Shown: positions 34,388 through 49,200 of the stretch, in pieces | Position numbering within the stretch: the first letter of the stretch is position 1 | Layout: each line of letters starts with the position of its first letter | Origin: Glandiceps talaboti | Taxonomy: Eukaryota > Hemichordata > Enteropneusta > Spengelidae | Length of the DNA stretch: 64,000 nt | Assembly: GCF_964340395.1 (NCBI RefSeq) | Contig: NC_135569.1 | Span: 4,847,540-4,911,539 of the forward strand | Direction: 5' to 3' | Program-made: the position numbers and the translations under genes | The notes under the pieces: model-generated | What the model saw: the letters and a program-made list of their open reading frames with translations, nothing else | Database searches by the model: none | What the model was told of the DNA's origin: nothing

Positions 34388-36634
34388 ATGACGGATAATT
34401 TGAGACCACCAATACCGACTATTAAGTCACAACAAACAACATCTCACACACTGGATGTGCTGCATGATAGACTAAACACTGCTGAGCAGGACACGGTAAA
34501 CTTAATACGACAGCTACATGGTATCGGAATCAATCCGATGGCAGAGCACCCAACTAAAGACACAGGTATACAGCCACCTTTAGCACCATTTCAAGTTGAA
34601 AACCCAGACACTGAAGTTTTACTGAAAAATTACGAAAATCTGGTTTCTAGGGTTTGTAAAACCGAAAGTACAATACAGTCCATGAAACTGAATCTGTGCT
34701 CACTGCAGGCAGAACATGATTTAGGGAAACGAGATACGGAGTCTTTGAGTGAGAAACTAGCAATTACAACAGAGGCGTATGATAGGGATACAAAGAAACT
34801 CAATAGAGAGTTGGCAAGGGCTAGGAAAGAACTGAAGGAAACGATGGATGAAAGGAATGGTTTGGAAGAAGATGTTAGAAGAGTTACGTCTGCTTTGGAA
34901 GTTGCCACAGCAGCAAAGGTGAGTTCATGGGAAATACACCAAGTATAGGCAGTCTAAATCTCTTTAACCCCTGCCCAAACAATACTGACACTATTACATG
35001 TACTTCAAGAGCTTTGAAGCCCTTTAAGTCCTAACTTATTTCTGATAATACTGTGAGGACCCCCCCCCCCCCCCCCCCATGTACAGCAGGACACTTGTAA
35101 GTCAGTTTCCCAATTTTGTATATATCGTATAGAAGATGCACGATGCAGAATTGGTAAAAATGGCGTTCTGGTCCTCTGTAATACAGAATGAAATGCAGCT
35201 AAGAGAAATTCAGCCTTGCCGTCGTTCTCCTTTGAAAAAAAAATGGTATACCTGTAGGTTGTTTTGTGGCATCTTTGAAATTGAACAAATATCACATGTT
35301 TTTTCTAACATTATGTTGAATTCTCACAATTAAAATTTTGAGAGGGCTTATAAAGTATATTATTAGTTATCTCTTGTGTCTTGTACTTTGGCTGGGTAGA
35401 AACCAGCAGAGGTTTACGTGATGTACATGTAGGGTTCTCCCTGCATAGTTCAACACAATGTTGGTACCACTTGGCACTCAAAATAGGAAAACCTAAAACA
35501 GTACATGTATACGTCCTCTCAGTGGCCTTAATTATGTAAACTATGCACTGTAACTTGATGGTGTCATGACACAGTAACTGAGATGTATACTGTAAGTTAT
35601 GTAAGTTTACTTGTTCTAAAATTGTCATGTTATTTTACCAACCTTTAAAACCTGTGAAAGATTTCCCTTTTCCTTATTTTTCTGTGTAGACTGATTTAGC
35701 TGCAAAATTTGAAGAGATGAAGTCTACTAAGCAGAAACTAAACAAGAGACTACAAGAGGTAAGTGTTACATGCTGTTCATCCTGAACTTTGAGAGTGCAA
35801 GAATTATTTTTGCAGTCTGTACGTACCCCTATATCTATAATGTAATCCAGAATAGGACATACAAGTAGATTGATGAAGGTGAGAAGATTGGGTATGACAG
35901 AACTTGTCCTGTATCAGTATGGGATTTGGAAATAGCTGTGGTAAGAATAATGAAGTGGATCGACCATATACCAAATACACATTTGTATGCAACCTAGGGA
36001 GTTAAGACTAGGGTTAGGTATTGGGTTAGACTCCCTAGCATAACCCCGATTTGTATTACCTGCAATGAATGGATTCTATTCCATACATTTCTTGTCTGTT
36101 TTTGTTTTGCTTAACTTGTGATGAAAAATTCTACAGATGAAATATGTATATGTCGCTGAACCACTTTGAAGCCACGAAAAGAAAGTGCTACTCAATGTAA
36201 GCCTACAAATATAAGCTTACCGTACTCTGTGTCTGTTTGTGTACTCTGTGTCTGTTTGTTTCCTAGATGAGGGAAGAGTTAGTAAGAGAGATAAGTCTCA
36301 GATCAAGTCTTGAAGAATCACATGCAACGTTATTAGAAAGAATACAGGATATGGAAGGAGTGGTAGAAAGTGAACGATCTGAGGTAGGTGTAAAAGCAAA
36401 TATATCTCAAATTACCTGAGATTACTTTGCAATCTGAAATGCATGTATAAGTACTTGCTAAAGTGTGTGATGGTGAGACCAGGTATTGCCATCTAGGGTA
36501 TCTGACAGAATACAGGGTTCTACACAATGTATCATTTACCGAGTTAGAGAGTTACACTCTCTGAATTTTTAGCTCCCAAAGGGATGGTTAATGTTGGTTC
36601 TCAACTTCTGTGTATGTATGTATGTATGTATGTA

Positions 36635-36666
<32 letters not shown>

Positions 36667-36710
36667 CATGTACGAGTGTGTGTGTGTATGGCTGTGTGTG
36701 CATGAGTGTA

Positions 36711-36784
<74 letters not shown>

Positions 36785-37333
36785 TTTGTGTGTGTGTGTG
36801 TGCCCTTTCTAGTACTGATCAGTGTTTGACCACAATTCATGCATACCAATGATAATGCCCATTTGATGTGATAGGTGAAAACATTGGCTAAAGACTGTAC
36901 ACAACTCAGAAAAGAAGGCATCAAAGCTAAAGCCGAAAACAAGAGAGAATATCAACTCAGAGAACAAATGGAATCTGCTATTAAACAACTTACAACGCAA
37001 TTAGGTAAGAAAGTGACTGGTTTTGATTTGTCAGTAAACAGTGTAGATACAACCTGTGAAAAAATACCGGTGCCTTTACTTGCTCATGGCAATCAGGAAT
37101 GAGATAATGTTCCTGCAAAGGCATACAATGTAATAAGTGTCATCGTCATCATCATCATCATCATCAATGTCATTGTCGTCATTGTGAACATCACTGTTGT
37201 CGTCGTCATCATCATCATCATCATAATCATCATGACATCATCATCATCCTCATCATCCTCATCATCCTCATCATCATCATCATCATCATCCTCATCATCC
37301 TCATCATCATCATCATCACCACCATCACCATGG

Positions 37334-37418
<85 letters not shown>

Positions 37419-37458
37419 CCTCATCACCATCACCATCACCATCATCATCATCACCACC

Positions 37459-37514
<56 letters not shown>

Positions 37515-37517
37515 TGT

Positions 37518-37579
<62 letters not shown>

Positions 37580-38687
37580 TGAACACCTGAACTGTACTGT
37601 TGTGCTTCAACACCATTGCCACATTATGATATGTACTCATATATCTCAAATGATTCAGTGAAATAACAAAGCAAACATTTAACTTACACATGTACTAAAT
37701 AGAATAAAAACCCTAAAACTATTTATGTTTTCTTTTCACAGAAACCAAAGATGTTGACCTTAGAGATGTAAAAGAGAAAAACAAGGTAAGAGGTCAGGGG
37801 TCATGACATAAAGGTCACATGTCTATTTTGTAAATGAATGTAATTTGCATAATATCAATTATGGGATATTACATTATATGTAAACAAGAACAAATTGGAG
37901 TTAGTTGTGTTAAAATTAACTTTACATACAATCTTTGATACATGAACAACTGGAAACACATGACTAAATCATAAGTGAAATTTCTGGAAAACCGGAGACA
38001 ATTACTAATGAAAACAACTCATATTTCGAGCACAGCAGAACCAATGATGTAGACATGTTGTTGTTACATAGATACGCGTTGTCGGGACATAGAACGACCA
38101 GAGTATATATTCCATATTTTTTGTTCTAAATGACTCGTCTATGGTATAAATTAATAGGTGATGTCATCCACATTGACTGCTATGAAGAAAGAGAATATTG
38201 AGATGAGAAATGAAATGGAACAGCTAAGGAAAGTCAAAGACGAAGCACAAGTAAGAAATTATAACCCATAACACCAAAAGTAAAACGTTTTCTGTATGTA
38301 CCACAATCATTTATAGCATCCATACAACCCATAACACCAAAGTAAAGCATTTTCTGTATATACCACAATCGTTTTTAGCATCCATATCAAGTGTAAAAAG
38401 ATAATGTTTCATTTGCTAGGGGTGCATGCATTAACACCAAACAGTCCTGACTCATGGGTTCAATCTCAAGAAGTTTTTAGTATTTTTCAAATATTTGCTA
38501 TGGCAAATAAATATTGAAATAATGTTGACATGTTATGTTAATACTGTTGAAATTCTCTCAGGCAACAATCCAACAACTTGAAACAGAGAACAAAGAAGTA
38601 CATGATGCATTGAAAACAGCTTCCAGTGAAAACGCTGAAATGGTTGAAACACATAGGAAAGCACTTGAGGTAAACTACAGTGATTTT

Positions 38688-38786
<99 letters not shown>

Positions 38787-41700
38787 TGTGTGTGTGTGTG
38801 TGTGTGTGCACACGTGTGTTGTGCGTGTGTGTGTGTGTGACGGGGTGTGGGTGTGTGAGCATCTGTCTTTATGTCTTCTGTGTGTTGGTATATATGTAAG
38901 TGCATTCATTGAAATCCTTATACTTTGTTGATATGTAAGTATTTCTATTGATAACTGTGTTTGTATGGGTGTATATATTTATCATGATCTATGGATATTT
39001 AGACTAAGACAGAAATTAACTAAACACTGGCTATGCTGAAAAAAAGCTTCCACTGTTCATAAAGAAGAAATGTTGAAATTTTAGCTCAGAGTGTGGGAAT
39101 GGCTGCACTTAAAAATAAAAAATGTATTACAATCTTAAAATAAAAGTAATTTACAACCAATACAATTGATGTAAGACTGGAAGGATATGTAAACTGACTA
39201 ATGTTTTGTATACATAAAGCAGAGAAAAAGGCTTCTAGTTCTGCTGTTCACATAGAACTTAGAAGAAATGTTAAAATTTAGATCTATTGGTTAATATATT
39301 TTATTCATATCTGATGTCAGGCAGAGAAGAAGGCTTCTGCTGTTTATATAGAAGAAAGATTGAAGTCACTTGAAGAAAGTTCTAAGAAAGACAAAGAAGC
39401 TAAAGATTCAGCTGTAAAGAAATGGTAAGTGTGTCTTCAACTATATATACTTGTAATCCTGATTTCAGCATGACACACTGTTTATCAACAAATAGTACTT
39501 CACCTGGATATATGTGTTTCTGACAACTACTGAACTTATAACTGCTGACATCAGACCGCAGATGAACGGAACATGTTGCAAACAGGGAAAGTTAACAAAT
39601 GAATTGGACTAATAACATTTGACTCAGCATGTTGGAACAGCAGAGACTTGCATTACACACCATGGTTTGATAAGAACAGTTTTATAGCCTCTTTATGTGT
39701 ACATGAAATGCCAGGGGAACTGGAAATTTGTTTGTGAACTTGAACTACCTTATGTAAAGTGGCCATAAAACTGAAATGATGGAATGTATTCAAGTCTCTG
39801 TACTTCCAACATGCTGTGCCAAGTGTTATTAATCCAATTCAGTTGTTTACTTTCCCTGTTTGTAACAAGTTGGTTTAGTTTGTCCACAGTCTGAGACTGA
39901 TGTCAGCAGTTGTAACAATGAGATTTCATTCTGTAGCCAAGAATTGAAAACTGAATTGGAAATTACCACGGTGAGATTAAGTTGTGATATTAACATTGAA
40001 ATTTCATTCTCTAGCCAAGAAATGCAAACTGAGTTGGAAATTACCAAGATGAAATTGAGTGAAGCAGACAGTGGATCTAAGAAGGATAGAGACGCATTGG
40101 AAAGTGCACTAGATCAACTTAAAGATGAACTCCTTGTTATACAGAAAGATAAAGAAGCTGCCATGAAAGACAAAGAAAACTTACTGGAAGAGGTGAGATA
40201 AAAAACACAAAATAATGTGAATGAAATGACATCAGGATCAAACCAATATCAGAGAAGAAGTCAGGGTATTTAGTTTGACAAGTTGCCGTGTGTCCAATTT
40301 AATTTAAAAATCTGATCAAGGAGGAGGGTGGTCATGTGAGGTATCAACAGATGAGCAAGTATTCGTCAAGAACAATAGTTCAGTGTATGATAAAAAACTT
40401 CTTTTTTTTTGTGGGGGGGGGGGGGGTGAACCATTTTAGTTCTCATCCTACAAAACAATTTTACTTTTAATCCTTTCACCAGCCATTCCTGCTATTGCGG
40501 GAACACACAAGTGCTAATTGTAATCTGTTTTGTTCATATCATATATAATTTATGTTTTCATATTTTGATATCATAGGTAAACCAAGCTGTTGATGGAATG
40601 TCTGAAGAAAGAACCAAACTACAAGATGAATTAGCCCAGGCTAAACTAGACATTACCAGCCTTACTCAGGAAAAAGCACAACTGGATCAGGAAAATGTTC
40701 GACTCATGGAAAGAATGAGTGCTGTGGAACAACAGCAGGTTAGTCATTATACTTAGCTTGTGTAATATATCTGTATATATTGGTCTCCGTGTTCTCCCCA
40801 CTATAGAGAAAGCTCAGTGAACACCGTCCTTGCCATCTAGGCTACCATACTTGGCAGGTTTCTACCGTGCTTCAAAAGTGTTCTACCATGGCTGATCTCC
40901 AATGTACGTGTGTGTGTGTACATTGTATGTGTTAAAATAAACATGTCAGAGTTTGTTCCAGTTTTGAAGGCATGCATATTATATGCTGATTAGTATGCAA
41001 ACCAATATGCAAATTGCCATGTTCTTTATATGTAAATTAATATGCAAATTACCTGCCATCCTCGCAGTCTATCCTAGGAAGAACACTGCAGTCTTTCTGT
41101 AGAGCTGATATTTGGAAACCCAGGCTGTGTTTCTTTCTTGAACTCTCAAATATGAATATTCATATACTATATTAGGATGAATGATCCCATATTTGGGCAA
41201 CTACATACCATATTAGGACAACTCATCCCATATTTGGTCAATCACATACCATAATAGGTTGCTCCATCCCATATTTGAGCAACTACATACATGCGCCATA
41301 CTTCATTTCAAGTGAAGTCCATATTTATGACAATTCATCCCATGCAGCTGTACTTACAATAACCACATGAAGTTTATGAAGACAAGTCATCCCATATTTG
41401 GACAACCACATCCATATTTGGGCAACTGTACACATGCATCATTATGCATTTCATTTCCCATAAATTAGGCAATCCCTTATTTAGGCAACCACATTCCATA
41501 TTAGGACAATTCATTCCATATTTGGGCAGTTATATACTGTTCTTCCACACAAGTCATTCATGTCTATATTGAGAAAACTCTTCCCATACATAATGAAACT
41601 AAATAAGAAAAATCTTCTCAACCTACAGCAAGCACAAAGCCAAGTAGATAATGCAATGAAAGAAATGCTAGAAAGTAAGAATCGACTGGCGTATGAAAAA

Positions 41701-43225
41701 GGACGACTTCAAACCAAAGTGGACCATCTACAGGAAGAACTAAGTACACTAGCTAATGCCAAAACAGAGGTTGTACAACTTAGGAAGATGAATTCAGCTT
41801 TGGAAACCAAGTTCACTAAGGTATGGGCCTCAATTACAGCATGAATCATCCCATATTTGGGCAATTCCATACCATATTAGGACAACTCATCCCATATTTG
41901 GTCACTCAGAGAGTTATGTCATGGTTTTACATAACATACATTATGCGTGATTTCAGAGAAAATTATCCAATAACACTACGGTTAATCATGTAGTAACAAA
42001 TTTGAAACGTACAACAATTTTGAATCATCCAATAACACCACAGTTTTGAATCATGCAGTCACAAACTTGAACACAATAACAGTTTTGAATCATGTAATAA
42101 CAGTTTTGAACCATGTAATAACAGTTTTGAATCATGTAATAACAGTTTTGAATCATGTAATAACAGTTTTGAACCATGTAATAACAGTTTTGAATCATGT
42201 ACAATAAAACTTTTCCCCATGCAATAACAGTTTTGAATCACTTACTAACAGTTTTTAATTATACCACAGTCTTTCAGCCAACACGACAGCACAATTAATA
42301 CTAACACATGACACTGTGCCCATCTCTACACAGACTAATAGTGATCTTGGAACAGCCAAGATTCAAATCCAGAGATTTGAAAGTCAACTTAAACAGGTAT
42401 GTCAGATTTAGCAGTGAACAATTTTGACAGCAACATGTAACAATAACTGTAAGGATGAAATTCCATCCATGACAAAATGTTTACATGTACACGTAAATCG
42501 CACATGGCCACGGTGAAAGCTTGACCACGATCACATGTTTGACAACCGTTGTTGCTAGGCATATGTGCATATCTCACAAGATCTGCAGCGAGATGTAAAA
42601 ATCCGTTATTGGTTTCTTGTAACTCTGTAATTCAAAGAATAGAAAGTGATAATTGACTCCATTTATATAGTAGTACCGGTAGTAGTTACGTAGTTGCTTC
42701 AAAACTACATTCCACTAGGTAACTAACTGTACTACTAACTAAACTGAGTTTGTTGAATGATATTTTCATCTTGTTTGAATTGTTAGATCCAGTCTCAATC
42801 TGAAAGAAAAGAGAAAGATTTCAGCATGGCAATCAAAGCTAGAGATGATGCTGTTAAAGAAGGTCAACGACTTATAGGTCATGTTGAAGCTGTAGAGGAA
42901 CGAGAAAGGCAAAAAGTAAGAACAATTTTTACGATATTGAAGACTGGTTTGAAGTGTCGGAGGATATACCTTTCATGTCCTTACATGCAATAACAGTTTT
43001 GATCATCCAATAACACTACAGTTTTGAATCATGCATTTCACTCATGAGACAATGTTTTTTTATACACAACACATGCACGCACACGCACGCACACTCACAC
43101 ACACATACACATACACACACACATACATACACACACACACATACACACATACATACACACACATACACACACACACATACACACATACATACACACACAT
43201 ACATACACACACACACACACTCACA

Positions 43226-43280
<55 letters not shown>

Positions 43281-46200
43281 CTTCAAATGCTAAAGAAACA
43301 ATTTCTAAAGTGCATGCACAGTGGGGATGTAGAAGTAGACCAATTTAATACCATACAAATGAATATATATCAGTTGGATAGTAAACAATTGCAGCCATTA
43401 ACATCATAAATTACATGACATTGTGCAATTTTCTCAGCATAGGCCTGTTTGTAGAGTACTGTTGATAAAAGATTAGCAATGCTTTACTACTGTTCAATGT
43501 GATTGGGTAAAGGATACTGCTGTGTGTTGTGTCTCTGTTATTGTTAGTTTCTGTTTCTGTTTGTGTAATCCATATGTACAACTCCAGTACATAGTTTTTT
43601 GCTTTTTTGTTTGTTTATTTTTTTTTAAAAGCTTTTTTGGTGCTGGAAATTGCTCCCAGCGATTTTTGGTGCTGGAAATTGCTCCCAGCGATTTTATTTT
43701 CATGCAGACATATACACTTATAAACACAATCATACAAGTCTTCAGAAATCATTATTTTGGGACTGTATGACAGGATTATGGTGCACATGCTATATTAGAG
43801 TGCTGTGGCGCAGTCAAGGCTTTCCCAGTCAGTCCACAGGTTATCCCAGAGTTACTCAGACCCAGCAAAGATAGCACCTGCAGGCTTTGTAAAGTGTATG
43901 ACAATTTTGATTGGTTAATTAACTTTGGTCTTTCATCACTCAGACCCAGCAAAGATAGCACCTGCAGGCTTTGTAAAGTGTATGACAATTTTGATTGGTT
44001 AATTAACTTTGGTCTTTCATCTTTTGTAGATACATAGTTTACAGAGAAGTCTGTCAGATGCCAAACAAGATAACGCCAAGATTGCATCCACTCTAGAAAG
44101 TGTAATGTCATCGCATTCACAGCTACAAACAACAGTAGAAAATCTACAAACAGAATTGGGTAGAAAAGACAGTGAGGTCATGGTACTGAAGAGTGACAGG
44201 TAAGATTTAAATGTATACTAGACCACTTCCTTGAAAATACCATTGAACTAAAGAACCAAGAAAAAATGCTGGATGTCTCAAAAATGGTCAACTCAAATGT
44301 TTTCTTTGACTAGTTTTCACTCTGTTCAGAGAGCATCATTAGGTCAGCAAATGTAAGAACAGTATACATAGATGATAATAATTTTGATAATGATATTAGT
44401 TTTTCTACTCTCTACTGCACACTGTGTGCAAAGCACTTGACTATCATTACCCCTGGCACTTACGACAGTTTGCCAAATAGTATGAACACTTTGCTGAGAC
44501 ACACACATGACTTTTTATGAGTGAGACAACATTAGAAGTAATTGGATAAGAGATCCTCATCAAAGCTGGTCAGTCATCCCCACTGAGTGACACAAAACAA
44601 GCATACACACCGTCAGGTACTAAGACATACACAGAGCAACTGAAGTTTTGATGAAATCACACAGATTTACTCAACATCCACATCTGTGTTTATCTTAGTA
44701 TCTGACTGTGTGTGTGCTGCTATTGTGTCACTCAGTGGGGATGACAGGTCAGCTTGGATAATGATTTCATATTCAGTTACTTCTAATGTTGTCTCACTCA
44801 TAAGAAAACATGTATATTGACTTGCCTTTATATCTTTGCACTCTAGACGCAGTGACCAACATTCCGTCCAAGAACTCCAAAAAGAAATAGATTCTTTGCA
44901 GAATAAGTTACTGAACATGGAATCAATGGAGAGTAGAGAGGTAGGCATCGGTGACATACACAAATTTCCCCCACGATTTATGGAGGTACATTAGCGTTAT
45001 GTTGCCCTCTCCACCAATGGTACATTGTATGCTAGTGTAGAAAACCACTAATGTATCACTTCATGACTGCTGCTGGTATATATTGTAAACTTGTCAGTGT
45101 TACGTTAGTGTACACTTTCCAGTGAACTGCCAATGGTAGTGTACTGTCAGTGATACTGAAAGCCCACCAGCAGTGGTACACTAGTGTACTTCAGTGTTGA
45201 CATACCACTGCATAAGTACACTGCAGGTATACTGTATGTACTACACTGAGTAAATCAGCAAACTGTGCCTTTTCCAAAAATGAGGTATACTGACATACAC
45301 TGAAGAAAATAAGAGTGAAGTTGTAACATAGTACATATATGATTAAACAGTGGAAGCTATCTTATTCTATTCATATTTCAAACTCTTTTAGGTGGAGCCA
45401 TTGAGGCATGCATTAGAGAAAGCCAAAGCTGACAGCATCAAGATGGCCGAGTCATTGGAAGAAGTTCTACAATCAAACACTAGATTACAAATCAGTGTAG
45501 AAAAACTACAACATGAAGTACAACAGAAAGATTATCACCTACGAAAGATGAAAGACCAAAGGTAAAATAATTTATGCATAATTGTGATCAAATTTACGAT
45601 GCAAAACATATGCACGGACGGTAATGAACAGACAGGTGCCAATAAATTTCGAGCCATTGAAGGCAATTGCATTGTGTATAATTATGTTATTTGCCAAATA
45701 CATGCATTGTCAAATACCTTACTGCCAGACGTCCTTTTCTTTGGGTGCATACAGCTTAGGAAGTTAACTCTTTCAGCAAGAATTTTTAGGATCATTTTGC
45801 TTCAGAATTTTAAATTTTGGGAGCAAAATGCTCCTAAAACATAAAACTTAGGAGCAAATTAAAATAATGGATATGAAACTTTAATTCTTCTCAACATTCA
45901 TTGTGATATTAAATGCCATGTTGAATACTAATAATCATCAATTTTGTTGAATGACAAAAGGATTAATTTATCACCTCTTCCCACCTTAACACCCCCTACC
46001 CCATACTTTATGAATACATGTGTATATTTTCTTTATTTCATCAGAGAGCAAGAAAGACTGCAATCTGACCAACAACTGAACACATACCAAGAAAAACTGA
46101 ATAATCTGAGAACACAGACTAAAAGTGATATGGATTCATCTAGGAAACGAATGCAAAGAGAACTTAATGAGGTAAAGTGGTACTTTTTATGTCTATGTAT

Positions 46201-49200
46201 GAAGTATGCTTCGTCTGTAAAATCAGTATTCCTACAAATAACTCATAAACATTGGTGTCCGCTTGTTTATCAATTTGACAAAATGTAGCAAGAAATTGCA
46301 ATCTTGCTATCTTAAAGTGTAGAATATGCAGTTTCTTATTGGTTTCTGTGTGGTTGTATTAAAGATACTCAGTGAACGCTAATATGAAATGGGCTGTAAC
46401 TAACCATTCACAGAACATCAGGATATCTTGTAGTTTTTCACTAAATCTTTTTTCCTCTATTTAATCAAAGTTCAGTAAGAAGGTTAATAAGGAATCGTCT
46501 CAACAAGCTCAACTCTGTTTTTAGGCGTTCAAATTCTGTCCCGTTTACAAAGCATCACCAGGTCTTATAGTTCTTCATTAACTCTTTTTCACCTTCATTT
46601 CATTTCAGTTAAGAAAGAACTACGATGACACAGTCAGCAAAGTGTCCGATCTGTCTAAAGCCAATACTGAACTCAGACATAAAGTCGTTGATGTAGAACA
46701 ACAAAGTAACAGATACAAAGAAAGAATAAGAAGCATGAAAGCACAACTTGAACATTATCAGAAAAACAAGAAAAGTAACGAAGATATGGGTGAAAAACTC
46801 AAGGTGAGAATAATGCTGTTAGTCTAAAGCACACCGTGACGGGCACCCTCACACATCAATCAACCCCTCCCGCGGCCGGTGAAAGCAGAACAGCATGAGA
46901 TATCTTACAGTGTATAATGCTGTGTAGTCTGTATAAACCTGTCCTAGCTATAATGGGGTATTATTTTTTCAATTAGACAACCAACAATATCTTCAATGAA
47001 AATTGTAAAAATATTATCATATATTGCATATGTCAATGAGAGCAGTGTGCCCTCTAACGATAGCCAAATTGTGTTGTTGTGAGTTAAAATGATAACAATC
47101 GTCATTTCTTGTGAGTCACCACATAGTAAGAGAATTTTGATGGGTTACAAGAAATTGTGTGTCAGTGGTGCATGAAATTGGCTTAGAGGGCACACTAAAT
47201 GATAACTCTATTTTATCTATAAGTAGTATAATAGTAATACATTGATATAGTGATTTGTGGGGGTGGGGATGGGGGTGGGTGGTGGTGGTAACTGGCTATT
47301 ATCTACGTCACTATATGACAGCAGGCTCACTTTCTTACCATCTTCTCCTTTCTTTGCATTATAGGCAATAAGTTCTGAACTAGCAGAATTGGAGAAAGTA
47401 AAGAATGAGTATATGTTGAAGAATGGTCAGCAATCCAAAACAATCAGTTCCTTTGTCTCACAAATATCAAGTCTTCAATCTGAACTAAAAACACTATCTC
47501 AAGCACAGCAAGATTTGACAGAGAAATGCAGGTATGTTGGATGTCGAACCATTCAATTTATTCAGATATCATTTGCATTTGTTTTTCTCTGAGACATGTT
47601 TGGTGTGACTGCCAAGTGCTGGCAGATAGGTGTGCATCACATGTTGTATCTTACAGACTAGTCATGTAGTGTTGTCGTCAGATTTTTGGGTGGATGAAAG
47701 TTTTTGTTTTTGAACAACCTGTTGAAGTGATATTGAAAGATGAAAGATGTATGAAAGTATACAATGTTACAGACACTTCCCTCCAAACCCAAATTCTGAA
47801 AAATATATTTCTTTACACTTGCACATATACAACTTTAGGTCACTGATTTGGTTCAAACTAGACTTGCTTAAGTCTGTGTGCTTTTTTGATTCTTCAGTTG
47901 AATATTTTTTTTTTTCTGAAAAAACACACAACTTTGTTCTTTTTTGTGTGAAATAATATCATAGGTGATTACGAAACAGTCAGGCGAACTACGGTAGAAA
48001 CTGGGACAATTTTAAAAAAATGTTTAGGACAACCATCTCTTTTAAAACACATAGAAGTGAATACGAACCCAAACCCAAAGCTTTTGAAGATTATGACTTG
48101 AAAATAATCTGCCAGGGGACTGGTACTGGTCTGGAAACTCTACACTCAGTAGTTGAACAACGACACATACCTTTTTGTTACACCAACCTTTACAAACAAC
48201 GTTCATATCCCAGAAATGTCTCCACTGTAAAACTAATTGACTTATTCTATATGTTTTCTTTCCATCCGTACAGGAAACAGGAAAAACTGATAGAGAGGGA
48301 GAAGTCTAAAAAAGAAGATATATACAGAAAATACAAGACTTTACAGAAAAGAACCGACGTTATTGAAGATTTAAGAAACCAAGCGGAAGAGAAATTAGTT
48401 GAAGCAAATAACGAATCAGTACAGGTAAAAAGAGAACCCTTGACATTCATTATCCAATCACTTTTGACATAGTGAAGTTTTAGCCTATAGAGGGCGCTGT
48501 TTTATATCATGTGACATTCATCAGCCAATCACTTCTGACATAGTGAAGTTTAATATAAGAGGGCACGCTATATATCATATGACAGTCATCTATGGTTAGC
48601 CGTACAGGCCAAAAGTATAATTCTTTTCCCAGCTCATTACTAGTTTTTGTATTTTTTGACGTCATTAAAATATTTAGCCATTTATTTGTAGTATTTTGAA
48701 TGAATGTACAGTTTTATTTCATGTTAATATTATTTAATTCAAATTGATCTACAAGGTTGTTTTTTTTCATCTGGCAAGAATTTTTGCAAGTAACTCCAAA
48801 GTATTTATTACCTTCAGTGAAAATATCATGAATATTCATTGCTCAACCACTGCATAGTCATGAATATTCATTGTTCAACCATTACATGGTCATGAATATT
48901 CATTGCTCAACCATTGCATAGGCATTTCTGCTGACTCCCATGAGGCAAAGTTGTCCACAATGGAGACAAAAGTTCACCTTGGTATATCTCTAAAATTGCA
49001 TGTAATGTAGTTTATGTAAAATCATGAAATGACTCTCCAGAACTCATAATTTATGGAAATGGCTGTATTTCCTGGAATAGTATTCCCCTATAAAGAAGAA
49101 TATTGGATGGTTTCTGTAAATCAAATCATCAACCTTCTATTTGTGCTTGTTTACATATATTTATTGACCCCCTAGGTCTCCCAGAATCTTCAAGAAGCCC

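Noticed and set aside
37184-37691. Poly-Ser, poly-Ile and poly-Met ORFs
   Set aside because: Frames of the (ATC)n trinucleotide array in an intron of the CCDC150-like gene.
45000-45250. Repeated GTACACTAGTGTAC-like words
   Set aside because: Short palindromic words recur but no consistent unit length or element boundary could be defined.
48020-48273. Upstream part of a 150-codon ORF ending in a CCDC150-like exon
   Set aside because: A good acceptor at 48272-48273 restores the phase from exon 47365-47531; the upstream part is an open stretch of intron.
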